Shown here: in pieces, positions 25,398 to 32,522 of the stretch
Layout of the letters: each line of letters starts with the position of its first letter
Position numbering within the stretch: the first letter of the stretch is position 1
Virus record (IMG/VR): IMGVR_UViG_3300025120_000222
Coordinates: 1 to 35,201 of that record
DNA length: 35,201 bases
Reading direction: 5' to 3' (one strand)
Origin: a virus
Position numbers and translations under genes: made by a program
Notes under the pieces: model-generated
What the model saw: only the letters and a program-made list of their open reading frames with translations
Databases searched by the model: none
What the model was told of the DNA's origin: nothing

Positions 25398-25784
25398 TCA
25401 AGCACCCTGATAGTATGCATTACGATAGAGATAACCACCTGCCCAATCACAATTCTCTAATACAAACTCACGTTCTTGAATGATTAGCAGATTGAAACGT
25501 ACACCTTTAGCAGCTGCTTTGATTGATGCTGGTTTGTATACTTCACCAGTCTTCTTATCAATAAAGGCATGAACTGATTCAGTCTCACCATTGACACACT
25601 GCATCACCTTGTGATACTTACGGCCAGAGACTACTGCATAAGAATAGTTCTTACCATTAGGATGTGAACGTTGATGTGATTGTTGCAGTGCATCACAAAG
25701 CATGAGAGCATACTTAGTCACATTCAACTGAATGGTGTTCTGAGCATCTTTCTGAGCAACGTAATCAGTGAATGTGGCGGTCAT
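25398..25784 (-). CDS. Conserved cyanophage protein, 128 aa
   Basis: The C-terminal half contains SVHAFIDKKTGEVYKPASIK, then GVRFNLLIIQEREFVLENCD and WAGGYLYRN, a combination I recall from many cyanophage genomes without a function. The N-terminus is helical (MTATFTDYVAQKDAQNTIQL). It begins 11 bases after element copy 8 and heads the 128-, 67- and 52-aa unit. No catalytic motif is visible; the basic beta-rich core could bind DNA or protein. Confidence 0.85.
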   Translation of the reverse strand: MTATFTDYVAQKDAQNTIQLNVTKYALMLCDALQQSHQRSHPNGKNYSYAVVSGRKYHKVMQCVNGETESVHAFIDKKTGEVYKPASIKAAAKGVRFNLLIIQEREFVLENCDWAGGYLYRNAYYQGA

Positions 25785-25794
25785 AATGTTTGAG

Positions 25795-25833
25795 TGCTTA
25801 TACTATAAGGACAGTTTGGAGGTGAGTAACTTT
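25795..25833 (-). promoter_or_regulatory. TTACTCACC element, copy 8
   Basis: TTACTCACC, 13 bases, TATAGT, then ATAAGCA; CTTATAGTATAAG is a perfect palindrome. It starts three bases after the DUF6267-like gene stop. Confidence 0.7.
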
Positions 25834-25836
25834 AAT

Positions 25837-26739
25837 TCACCACGTTTTTGCCATCAAAAAATTCGCACGACTGAACTCTTTACGGTCAACAACCTTGAAT
25901 ATACCATATTGATTGCTGATAACATAACCTTCATGCAGACTATAAGTATCACCAATCATACAGGTAATGTCATCGGTTTCATTGGTGAACCAGAACAAAT
26001 CGTCCTTGATAGTTGCAACCAACTTCCACAATCGCATCACATTAATATCAATATCGAATTTTTCTGCAATTTCATTTTCGTCAATGTCATTCTCAGTACG
26101 GATACAGTCATTGATATGTTTTTTGACCTTTGCAGCAGTTTTATCATTCAAAAAAGAACCACGACATAAAGTTGCCATTTGTTTGGCAAATGCACATATA
26201 TCTGCCAAATCTTCACGATAAGGATTCAATGAAACTTCTGGTTTTACAAAGAAACATTTATAGGTACTCTTAGGACAAAGTATCATAGGTGATGAAACTG
26301 CATTACGAAGGTCATCATCTGCCACATAGATTGTATGGGGTGCAATGATAATATCTTCTGCAATTATTTCAGGAAAGATGTAAGTGATCGTGTTGGGACG
26401 ATAAGTAAGGCTACCACCATAACCAATAAAATCACCTTGAAAGATAGAATCTGTGCGAGGCAAACAATCAAAGCAAGCATGAAGAATACGCGCAACTTTA
26501 CCCTGATGGTTTTTGTCAATTTCTTCATGAGAATGATTGATTTTGATTTTTACTTTGTTGAAAACAGATTTGGTGCCAACAAAAAATGTATTGGTGGCAG
26601 GATCTGTACCCCAAACAATAGCAGGAGCACCATCCATTTTAGTGCTGATGAAACTATCAGGTTCAGAAAACCAATCAAGAACCGAAAGATCTCCAGTCAA
26701 GATAGAATCTTCAGGATGTTGTAGGTGGGTGTTCTTCAT
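25837..26739 (-). CDS. Ligase-like nucleotidyltransferase (DUF6267-like), 300 aa
   Basis: The protein shows the ordered motifs of the covalent nucleotidyltransferase (DNA/RNA ligase, capping enzyme) superfamily. Motif I is STKMDGAPA, with the presumed adenylated Lys34. A motif III-like FQGDFIGYG occupies 100-108, a motif IV-like HEGYVIS 269-275 and a motif V-like FKVVDR 281-286. VGTKSVFNK at 54-62 and the HPEDSILTGD start match what I recall of phage DUF6267 proteins. A role in sealing DNA or RNA ends is plausible; the substrate is unknown. A 100-residue helical insert separates motifs III and IV. It sits directly downstream of a terminator and element copy 9. Confidence 0.78.
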   Translation of the reverse strand: MKNTHLQHPEDSILTGDLSVLDWFSEPDSFISTKMDGAPAIVWGTDPATNTFFVGTKSVFNKVKIKINHSHEEIDKNHQGKVARILHACFDCLPRTDSIFQGDFIGYGGSLTYRPNTITYIFPEIIAEDIIIAPHTIYVADDDLRNAVSSPMILCPKSTYKCFFVKPEVSLNPYREDLADICAFAKQMATLCRGSFLNDKTAAKVKKHINDCIRTENDIDENEIAEKFDIDINVMRLWKLVATIKDDLFWFTNETDDITCMIGDTYSLHEGYVISNQYGIFKVVDRKEFSRANFLMAKTW

Positions 26740-26770
26740 ACTACTAAAACAGTTTGGAGGTGAGTAATTT
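26737..26770 (-). promoter_or_regulatory. TTACTCACC element, copy 9 (shortened)
   Basis: TTACTCACC is followed after 10-12 bases by TTTAGTAG and then at once by the ATG of the ligase-like gene. It lies just after a terminator, so transcription has to restart here or read through. Confidence 0.6.
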
Positions 26771-26782
26771 TTACATGAGCAT

Positions 26783-26808
26783 AAAAAAGGAGGGTGATAA
26801 TACCCTCC
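26783..26808 (-). terminator. Rho-independent terminator (minus strand)
   Basis: On the minus strand GGAGGGT (26808-26802) pairs with ACCCTCC (26795-26789) across a 6-base loop, followed directly by six T. It lies nine bases after the 60-aa gene and closes the transcript that includes the restriction-modification-like genes. Confidence 0.88.
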
Positions 26809-26816
26809 TCATAATA

Positions 26817-26999
26817 TCACCGATCAATAGCAGAATAATATGCTTTGTCAGTGATAGCATTAAACAGAAGAGAAAGATCCTCTCTTAGTTTTTTCATTTC
26901 GTAATTATGAATACGGAGACGTGCTTTGAAATCTAAGAACAAAAGTTCAAAGGTGGCATCATAGTCCTCACGTTCCATAATTGCGGTGGGACGAGTCAT
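26817..26999 (-). CDS. Small hypothetical protein, 60 aa
   Basis: MTRPTAIMEREDYDATFELL and LFLDFKARLRIHNYEMKKLR form a mostly helical, charged protein with possible coiled-coil character. An alternative start is Met8 (MEREDY). It lies between element copy 10 and a strong terminator, so it is a one-gene unit or the last gene of the methyltransferase operon. No family is recognised and no membrane segment is present. Confidence 0.7.
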   Translation of the reverse strand: MTRPTAIMEREDYDATFELLFLDFKARLRIHNYEMKKLREDLSLLFNAITDKAYYSAIDR

Positions 27000-27011
27000 A
27001 AAAGAATCGTG

Positions 27012-27050
27012 TGCTTACACTACAGATACACTTTGATGGTGAGTAACTTT
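27012..27050 (-). promoter_or_regulatory. TTACTCACC element, copy 10
   Basis: TTACTCACC, 13 bases, TGTAGT, then GTAAGCA. It overlaps the stop codon of the 141-aa methyltransferase half and precedes the 60-aa gene by 12 bases. Confidence 0.65.
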
Positions 27051-27474
27051 AATTGAAGAAAGATTCCAGTCCTACAGGGTCACCAAATCCATAATCATAT
27101 TCTAGTGCATTAGTACAAACGTAGTGAGGGTGATCAACTGGAACACCAATTCTTTTACACAACTCAGCGTGATTATCTTCCATAAGTTCTACTGCAAACA
27201 GCATATTATCATTGATATGTGTTAAGTCATGATACTTCAATAATTCTGTTTGCAGTGCCAATAGGAAGTTCCCTGACCCCGCAGAATTATCAAGAAAAGT
27301 AGACTTAGGATCTTTTAGCGTAGATTTAGAGATTTCTGATACCATTTCAACACAAAGTTCAGCAGGAGTGAATACTTCACCTGTCTCATCAATTCTATCA
27401 TCGGTCCTTTCAATGTCCGACCCTGTAGTAGAGTTGTGCTGATTCTTTTTGGAAGTATCGTCTTTTCTAAACAT
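27049..27474 (-). CDS. SAM-binding half of an N6-adenine DNA methyltransferase, 141 aa
   Basis: The protein carries TGEVFTPAEL (31-40), the motif X region typical of type I/II adenine methyltransferases. LDNSAGSGNF (61-70) is motif I for SAM binding, AVELMED (94-100) is the acidic motif II, and CTNALEYD fits motif III. It then ends, before any NPPY motif IV. The catalytic motif sits in the preceding gene instead, so the two probably form one enzyme. The start MFRKDD at 27474 overlaps that gene by eight bases; an ATG at 27552 would overlap by 86. Could also be a regulatory or decoy fragment. Confidence 0.82.
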   Translation of the reverse strand: MFRKDDTSKKNQHNSTTGSDIERTDDRIDETGEVFTPAELCVEMVSEISKSTLKDPKSTFLDNSAGSGNFLLALQTELLKYHDLTHINDNMLFAVELMEDNHAELCKRIGVPVDHPHYVCTNALEYDYGFGDPVGLESFFN

Positions 27475-28474
27475 AAAAATTTGGAATGAAGTTATTGATA
27501 TATTCTCTATCTTCTTGTGAAATGTTGTAGTAGTCAAAGACAGAATCGTCATCCCATTGTTGATTCAATGGCGGCATAGGTACACAGTCAAGGTATCTTT
27601 TAATATACAAATGTTGGGAAACTTTGTTGATAGACAGAGCAAACCTTGCAAACTTAGTCTTTAGATAAGACACCATATTTGCTCTCTCTTCAGAACTATT
27701 CAGAAGAAAACAACGTGCTCCTTTTTTGTAACCATACAGATCACTTCTTTCATAGAAGAATGTCCAGAAGTCATCTTTACAAGTCTTAGTCTTATCTTTT
27801 GCCCTACCATCTCCACAAATTTCAGGTGCCTTCAGTGTGCAATCTGTTGCACGATCTTCCAACTTAGCAACATGCTGATAAACATTACTAGAAATAGCAA
27901 GTTCTTTGATATTGTTGACAATATCCCAATGCTTTTCTGTTGGTTCCCAGTATCCACTAGGGAGATCATCTAGACTGTCAATATAATACTTATTGCCAGT
28001 GAAATCATACTCAACTTCAATAGGGCCAACGTGGTTTTTTGCAGCATAAGTGATAACCAATGGAGCAGCAAATTGTGCAGGAGCAAAGACATGATTGCCA
28101 TTGAAGAACTTCAACTTCTTGACTCTACCTTTTAGAGCATTCTTTACCTGTCGCTCAATATCTTTTGTGGTACGATACAACCAACCAGCAGGATGAATTA
28201 AACTCACATTGTCCGAATTATTAAGTGCCATGAGTAAGAACTCAAGGTGAATGTTTTTTAGATAAGGTGGATTGCCAATGGTATGAGTAAAGTGCATATT
28301 GGTAAGAGATTCGCGGTCAGTAGTTACATTTATTCTATCATCAATCTGCTTAATTGCATAGATGTGTCTGGGATCATCTTCCCACACAGTAATATCTTCG
28401 GGAGCATATCCTTGGTGCTTGATTGCACACAAAGAGTGCAAACCTGAAGGGTCTCCAGTGATAAGAAGTTTCAT
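27467..28474 (-). CDS. Catalytic half of an Eco57I-like N6-adenine DNA methyltransferase, 335 aa
   Basis: GNPPYLK (67-73) is motif IV of N6-adenine methyltransferases, followed by VSLIHPAGWLY. The C-terminus (VPMPPLNQQWDDDSVFDYYN) resembles the end of Eco57I/type IIG enzymes, where W.D..L...f.L...E..yI is common. The first 50 residues (LLITGDPSGLHSL, then VWEDD) look like a worn Rossmann SAM site lacking the usual D-AGSG. The intact motif I is in the next gene. The ATG overlaps the helicase stop by one base (TGATG), so translation is coupled. Target-recognition specificity, probably in about residues 130-290, cannot be read from sequence. Confidence 0.85.
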   Translation of the reverse strand: MKLLITGDPSGLHSLCAIKHQGYAPEDITVWEDDPRHIYAIKQIDDRINVTTDRESLTNMHFTHTIGNPPYLKNIHLEFLLMALNNSDNVSLIHPAGWLYRTTKDIERQVKNALKGRVKKLKFFNGNHVFAPAQFAAPLVITYAAKNHVGPIEVEYDFTGNKYYIDSLDDLPSGYWEPTEKHWDIVNNIKELAISSNVYQHVAKLEDRATDCTLKAPEICGDGRAKDKTKTCKDDFWTFFYERSDLYGYKKGARCFLLNSSEERANMVSYLKTKFARFALSINKVSQHLYIKRYLDCVPMPPLNQQWDDDSVFDYYNISQEDREYINNFIPNFYV

Positions 28475-30552
28475 CAGATGAACAGTTCGTCAAACAATTC
28501 TACACTAAGTTGCTGCTGAGTCTTACCTGAGCACGACAGTTTATGAAGTGTCTTACACTCATCTTCGTTCATAGAGTGTCGAATATCGTCCGCTGCTTGA
28601 GTAATAATGTGACTCAAAGTTTTTGGATTGATAACATCCTCGTTGATTAATTGACGAAGAATCTCCTCACAATCCATAGTATCATGAATGTAATTCTCAG
28701 ATTCAATTACGGTATAGATTGAGTTGACTTGCTCTCCACACTTAAGACAGTGGTAGATAACCAAGGGCACACGTTCTAGGATTGCCTTGATAGTCTCTTG
28801 CTTGGAATAAAGCATAGACTTCTCAGACTTCTCCGATTGATTCTCCTTCTTCTTGTTAGTTTTGCCATTAGCGTTGTTATCATTCAGAAGGACGGACTTA
28901 ACAACATTGCCATAACTTGCTTCAAGATTTACATCAAACTCAATGTTCTCCAAGTTCTTGAAATTCAGGTGATCTGCAATACCAGAGACCAAATTGATTG
29001 TGTTACCTACATCAGCAGCGAGAACTGCAACAACCTGATCCTGATTAAGAGTGACAAACTCTTCATTCCACTCAAAAATAGCAGCGAAGTCAGTGTAAGT
29101 GTACTGAGTAAGTTCTGGATTAGATTCACATGCAGCAGCATAAGTCTGTCGAAGAGATTCAAGACAACGCTGTGGGCAGAAGTCAATCACCTGCCAATCA
29201 TGCTCACCGGATCCTCCCCTGAACGCAAATTGTGTCCAGAATTCAATACTCTTACCCTCTTTACAATTGATAATGGTATCAATCTTCTTCGCAGTTACTC
29301 CGCGAACGTTAGCACTTTGAGTAATAATGCAGGAAGCAACATTCTCATTAATATGCTTGTTGATCATATCGGAATCAACTTTAGCACTGCCATGTGCAAC
29401 TAGAGGAGCAAATCGTGTGCCCTTCATATACTCTGCAAATGCATCACATGCTTTTACAGATGACAGAGTAATATAAAGATGGGTTGCATCTTTTAGAAGA
29501 CGATTGTTGCAATGAACATGGCGTTCCCCAACAAACATTCTACTTACAAACTCCTGGACAAGTGCAGGTTCCATGAAGTTACCTTCCTCATCAACATTGA
29601 AGAGATTCTTCATAGCATCGGGGTCATCTCCATAGACTGCCTGATACTGAGCAGATTCATACTTGGCAAGGATAATCTTCATCGAAGGACAGTTATTAAG
29701 TCCCAACTTCTTCTCAAGTTGCTCTTCAAAATAGGAGTAAATGAAACGATTGGAATCTGGAAAATCCCATACCATTTTGTATGCAGTTCCAGTCACATAC
29801 AGCACGGGGCAGTTAATTGCCTCGCACAGTTTGTTGATCATTCCTTTGCTGTAACCATGATCTGCTTCATCAAAAACAAGCAGGTCAACATCAACAGGAA
29901 GGTTCAAAGTTTTACGCTGACCTTGAACAGTAGACCACAGAATAATTTGCTTGTCCGTGTTGTACCAATACTCAATCTGTTCTTTATAGTCTTTGTCTTT
30001 GAGGTTAATATAGACAAGGTTATCAAAGTTCCTGAACTTAACAATATCGTCCTTCCATGATTGCTCGGGAGAACTGAACATGGCAACAACCAAAGTTACC
30101 TTGAATCCCTTATCAACAATGTGCGAAAGTGTCATGATAGATTTACCTGCACGACACTTTGCAAACAACAAGAACTCCAGGTAATCTGCCTGTGCCTTAG
30201 CAACAAATTCTTTCTGATACTTTGCAAGTATAATGGTATCTTTCTTGTCAGGAGTTGTAGTAAAGAACTTTTCTTCAATAATGTTCTTGATAATATCCAG
30301 CGTGGTCTTATGTGAGAACCACTCTGCATATTTGCGAACGTTAGGAAGTTTCTTTAGATATGCATGAATCTCCGTGTCAAGATAAGAGGAATCTTTCCAC
30401 CAACCAAGTAAAACAAGTTTTTCTCCTCTTGCTTTCAAATAGTTGTGAAACTTTGCCCAATCTCCATCTTTATGCCGCTCTTCAAACGTGCGTTCAGTTT
30501 GTCCCACACCAAACACTTTGTGATCTTCAGATGCAATCAAATAGATATTCAT
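28474..30552 (-). CDS. GIY-YIG-like / SF2 helicase fusion, restriction-type, 692 aa
   Basis: Residues 1-80 resemble GIY-YIG (T5orf172-type) nucleases: NIYLI, VFGVGQTERTFEER with Arg26, an acidic TEIHAYL (Glu61, His63) and EWF at 77-79. An SF2 motor follows with Walker A AKCRAGKS (131-138), DEADH (228-232), VTGTA (253-257) and an arginine-finger motif VI QFAFRGGSG near 444. A CLKC pair (602-605) may bind zinc with later Cys. Helicase plus nuclease beside a methyltransferase is the architecture of ATP-dependent restriction enzymes. The GIY of the first motif is NIY, so nuclease activity is inferred. It is co-transcribed with both methyltransferase halves. Confidence 0.85.
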   Translation of the reverse strand: MNIYLIASEDHKVFGVGQTERTFEERHKDGDWAKFHNYLKARGEKLVLLGWWKDSSYLDTEIHAYLKKLPNVRKYAEWFSHKTTLDIIKNIIEEKFFTTTPDKKDTIILAKYQKEFVAKAQADYLEFLLFAKCRAGKSIMTLSHIVDKGFKVTLVVAMFSSPEQSWKDDIVKFRNFDNLVYINLKDKDYKEQIEYWYNTDKQIILWSTVQGQRKTLNLPVDVDLLVFDEADHGYSKGMINKLCEAINCPVLYVTGTAYKMVWDFPDSNRFIYSYFEEQLEKKLGLNNCPSMKIILAKYESAQYQAVYGDDPDAMKNLFNVDEEGNFMEPALVQEFVSRMFVGERHVHCNNRLLKDATHLYITLSSVKACDAFAEYMKGTRFAPLVAHGSAKVDSDMINKHINENVASCIITQSANVRGVTAKKIDTIINCKEGKSIEFWTQFAFRGGSGEHDWQVIDFCPQRCLESLRQTYAAACESNPELTQYTYTDFAAIFEWNEEFVTLNQDQVVAVLAADVGNTINLVSGIADHLNFKNLENIEFDVNLEASYGNVVKSVLLNDNNANGKTNKKKENQSEKSEKSMLYSKQETIKAILERVPLVIYHCLKCGEQVNSIYTVIESENYIHDTMDCEEILRQLINEDVINPKTLSHIITQAADDIRHSMNEDECKTLHKLSCSGKTQQQLSVELFDELFI

Positions 30553-30595
30553 AATAAAAGGTTGTTCAATAAGTTAAGTATATGGCACTATGTGC

Positions 30596-30784
30596 TCACT
30601 CATATTCAGTCATATAAGGTTTCAATGCTTCAACAATATCTTGCATTGCTATCCGCGAGTATCCAGCAGCATAAGGATAACCCCGCTCTGGATTATCCGA
30701 TGAAAGATAGTTTACTTCAATCGCTTCCTCTAAACGGGCAATTACAGTCTCAAGGGTGTCAAGGTAAATAGAAACCTTTTTCAT
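30596..30784 (-). CDS. Conserved small phage protein, 62 aa
   Basis: MKKVSIYLDTLETVIARLEE is followed by a loop NPERGYPYAAGYSRIAMQDI and a helix ending KPYMTEYE. I recall the ERGYPYAAGYSR segment from cyanophage and other phage small proteins of unknown function. It is the first gene after element copy 11 and lies 43 bases ahead of the helicase gene with no element or terminator between them. It therefore probably heads the restriction-modification-like transcript and could be a regulator or small partner. Confidence 0.78.
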   Translation of the reverse strand: MKKVSIYLDTLETVIARLEEAIEVNYLSSDNPERGYPYAAGYSRIAMQDIVEALKPYMTEYE

Positions 30785-30815
30785 AGTGTTAGAGGTGATC
30801 GTGGGGGTGTCTAGT

Positions 30816-30853
30816 AGCGTTCTATTAATGAAACGCTTTAGAGGTGAGTAATA
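30816..30853 (-). promoter_or_regulatory. TTACTCACC element, copy 11 (hairpin variant)
   Basis: TTACTCACC is followed by a perfect inverted repeat AGCGTT/AACGCT with a 10-base loop. The -10-like TAATAG is 15 bases away instead of 13. It is the only element upstream of the restriction-modification-like genes. Confidence 0.6.
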
Positions 30854-30854
30854 A

Positions 30855-31514
30855 TCAAATGCCTGCTTTTACAGATTTATGTGCCAAACCAACAAGTTTT
30901 GTGCGTTCTATACCTTTAGGCGCACGACCATTCTTCTCAGTGAAGTCCTTAATAAGTTCTGCTTTTCGTGCTTTTAGTTTAGCACCTTGCTCTTTATTTT
31001 TAGCAGCATCTCTCTCTTTTCGAGTCATACCACCACCATCATCGGTTTTCCAATCACGACGTGGTTTTGATTCAGTTTTCTTCTCTTCTTTCTTCTTGGT
31101 TGTGAGAAGTTTTGTTGCTACTTTTTCTGCTTCTCTAGATGATGTCTTTGACGCTTTTGATGCTGCTTCAGTACCACCAGATGCTCTTGCTGCTGCTCTT
31201 GCTTGTGCTGCTTTCCTCCTTTCTGCTTTTACTTTATCAGCATAGGATTGTTTAACTTCAGCACTACCTCTTTCTTGTGTTGGTTGTTGTTGACGAGTGC
31301 TTACCTGTCTTTGTGTTCCAATATCTTTTCTATCTTTATATGATTTAGAAGGAACCATTTTGCCGCCACCAACAGCTATCATTCTCCTTTTTTCTGGTTC
31401 AGATTTTCTTCTATCTGCACCAACTCTACCACCTTCGCCAGACTTTTTGATTTGACTACTTCCCATAACGTCACGGTCATAAACTTCCGCAATAAAGTGA
31501 GAAAAATTTTTCAT
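30855..31514 (-). CDS. Highly basic cyanophage protein, 219 aa
   Basis: MKNFSHFIAEVYDRDVMGSS starts a low-complexity, very Lys/Arg/Ala/Gln-rich protein. The block EKRRMIAVGGGKMVPSKSY, then DIGTQRQVSTRQQQPTQERG (about 42-85), is one I recall from T4-like cyanophages. Long stretches of charged helix follow (KAERRKAAQARAAARA). It probably binds DNA or is packaged in the virion; neither is proven. Its own promoter at 31536-31564 contains both sigma-70-like boxes and an AATAAATA late-type box. Element copy 11 follows its stop, separating it from the restriction-type genes. Confidence 0.8.
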   Translation of the reverse strand: MKNFSHFIAEVYDRDVMGSSQIKKSGEGGRVGADRRKSEPEKRRMIAVGGGKMVPSKSYKDRKDIGTQRQVSTRQQQPTQERGSAEVKQSYADKVKAERRKAAQARAAARASGGTEAASKASKTSSREAEKVATKLLTTKKKEEKKTESKPRRDWKTDDGGGMTRKERDAAKNKEQGAKLKARKAELIKDFTEKNGRAPKGIERTKLVGLAHKSVKAGI

Positions 31515-31535
31515 CGGTGGTTTTGACTTATCACT

Positions 31536-31564
31536 ATTCTATATTTATTGTCCCCGAAAGTCAA
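31536..31564 (-). promoter_or_regulatory. Promoter before 219-aa basic protein (sigma-70-like with late-type box)
   Basis: Minus-strand TTGACT (31564-31559), 17-base spacer and TAGAAT (31541-31536), each five of six consensus bases. The spacer also contains AATAAATA (31549-31542), the box seen before gp8. Start codon is 22 bases beyond the -10. Confidence 0.6.
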
Positions 31565-31599
31565 GGGTTCAGGGACACTTCTTCAACTGTCCTATTTTT

Positions 31600-31818
31600 T
31601 CAATCGTCTTGCTCTTCCTGTTGCTCTTCTTTTTTATTAAGTCTCTCACCAGGTTTTGCTACCAGTCCCGCTTCATAAAAATATTTTACTCGCTCACGAC
31701 GTGCTTCAATTAACATATTATATTGTTTTTGTTGATCTTTAGTGTATCGGAAATCTTGACGCCTCCAAGTTTCACGGAGCTCTTGAAGATGATGCAGGAC
31801 GTTAACAGTTTCAGTCAT
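31600..31818 (-). CDS. Conserved cyanophage protein, 72 aa
   Basis: The sequence MTETVNVLHHLQELRETWRR, QDFRYTKDQQKQYNMLIEAR and RERVKYFYEAGLV is nearly all helix and charged. I recall the pattern (Y)T..QQ..Y..LLEARR.RVKYFYE from cyanophages. The C-terminus is a very acidic tail (KKEEQQEEQDD). Length and style are complete. It lies 20 bases after the 44-aa gene and before the basic 219-aa gene, whose promoter begins after its stop. Function unknown. Confidence 0.82.
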   Translation of the reverse strand: MTETVNVLHHLQELRETWRRQDFRYTKDQQKQYNMLIEARRERVKYFYEAGLVAKPGERLNKKEEQQEEQDD

Positions 31819-31838
31819 TGTTTTGTGTGGTTGTGGTT

Positions 31839-31973
31839 TTAGTAGTCGATGTTGCCGTTAAGATATTCTTTCATATTGAAGTCCTTTTGTTTTTGAACAA
31901 GGTCTTCAATATCTTCAGAAACGAAATCGAAGTTTTTCATTTCTTCAACTTGAATGTCGTCGAACCAGTCCAT
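31839..31973 (-). CDS. Small acidic protein, 44 aa
   Basis: The start MDWFDDIQVEEMKNFDFVSE at 31973 lies just after element copy 12; the frame upstream of it reads through the element and is discarded. The protein is acidic and helical, ending LNGNIDY. It forms a likely two-gene unit with the 72-aa gene downstream. No family is recognised. Net negative charge and small size are the only notable features. Confidence 0.65.
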   Translation of the reverse strand: MDWFDDIQVEEMKNFDFVSEDIEDLVQKQKDFNMKEYLNGNIDY

Positions 31974-31980
31974 AAGTGAT

Positions 31981-32020
31981 GCGCTTACAATAATAGAACA
32001 CTTTGAAGGTGAGTAATAAT
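31981..32020 (-). promoter_or_regulatory. TTACTCACC element, copy 12
   Basis: TTACTCACC, 13 bases, ATTATT, then GTAAGCG. The upstream AAAG of most copies is replaced by ATTA. It abuts the stop codon of the 145-aa gene. Confidence 0.6.
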
Positions 32021-32457
32021 CAGCAGGCAAGAATGCCGTCAGGGATTTCCACAGGTTCTGGTGCTACCATATCATCGAAATAGTTCATATCATAGGCAAA
32101 CCAGTTACCATTGCGGAAGATATAGGAGTATTCTTCACCATCAGAGAAAAACTCTTCCATATCTTTATCAAGACGTGGTGGGCAACTTTCACCGCGAGCA
32201 GAATAGTATTGAGGACCATATTCCTCAACCTCAACATTTTCGATCACATACTTTGCAACTTGCTTACCAGTCCAGCGGTCTTTTGTCCACGCACAGGACA
32301 TATCACCACCGTCAATCAGTTCTGCTACTTTCTCCTTTGAATTGTAGTGTGTGTTAAGAATTTTGCCCAACCAAGTAGGATAACCGTCCCAATGATGATA
32401 AACAGAAAGAATAGACTCATCTGAAAGTTGAATACCAATGCGTGAACGAGTTCCCAT
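32020..32457 (-). CDS. Conserved phage protein, 145 aa (MGTRSRIG type)
   Basis: MGTRSRIGIQLSDESILSVY then HHWDGYPTWLGKILNTHY is a strongly conserved start found, as I recall, in unnamed proteins of many phages and some bacteria. WTKDRWTGKQ and FSDGEEYSYIFRNGNWFAYD lie further on. It looks like a compact alpha/beta domain with conserved Arg, His, Trp and Asp that could be functional, but no reaction is known. Its 70-base leader after element copy 13 contains a terminator-like hairpin, so expression may be attenuated. Confidence 0.85.
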   Translation of the reverse strand: MGTRSRIGIQLSDESILSVYHHWDGYPTWLGKILNTHYNSKEKVAELIDGGDMSCAWTKDRWTGKQVAKYVIENVEVEEYGPQYYSARGESCPPRLDKDMEEFFSDGEEYSYIFRNGNWFAYDMNYFDDMVAPEPVEIPDGILAC

Positions 32458-32460
32458 GAT

Positions 32461-32494
32461 AAAGAAAAAAAGGAAACCAAGAGACCACCTTGGT
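32461..32494 (-). terminator. Terminator-like hairpin in the leader of the 145-aa gene
   Basis: On the minus strand ACCAAG (32494-32489) pairs with CTTGGT (32481-32476) over a 7-base loop, followed by TTCC and a run of seven T. An upstream AACCAA could pair with TTGGTT instead. It precedes the ATG at 32457 and follows element copy 13, so it may act as an attenuator. Confidence 0.5.
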
Positions 32495-32522
32495 AATTGG
32501 TTTAGTGGGGCGAATGCCGCAG

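Noticed and set aside
27475-27552. Longer start for the 141-aa methyltransferase half
   Set aside because: It would overlap the catalytic-half gene by 86 bases, and the extra residues (Thr/Ser/Ile-rich) resemble no methyltransferase sequence.
28798-30771. Plus-strand frames opposite the helicase gene (up to 201 codons)
   Set aside because: The minus-strand helicase has clear motifs over the whole range; the plus frames have no motif or ribosome site.
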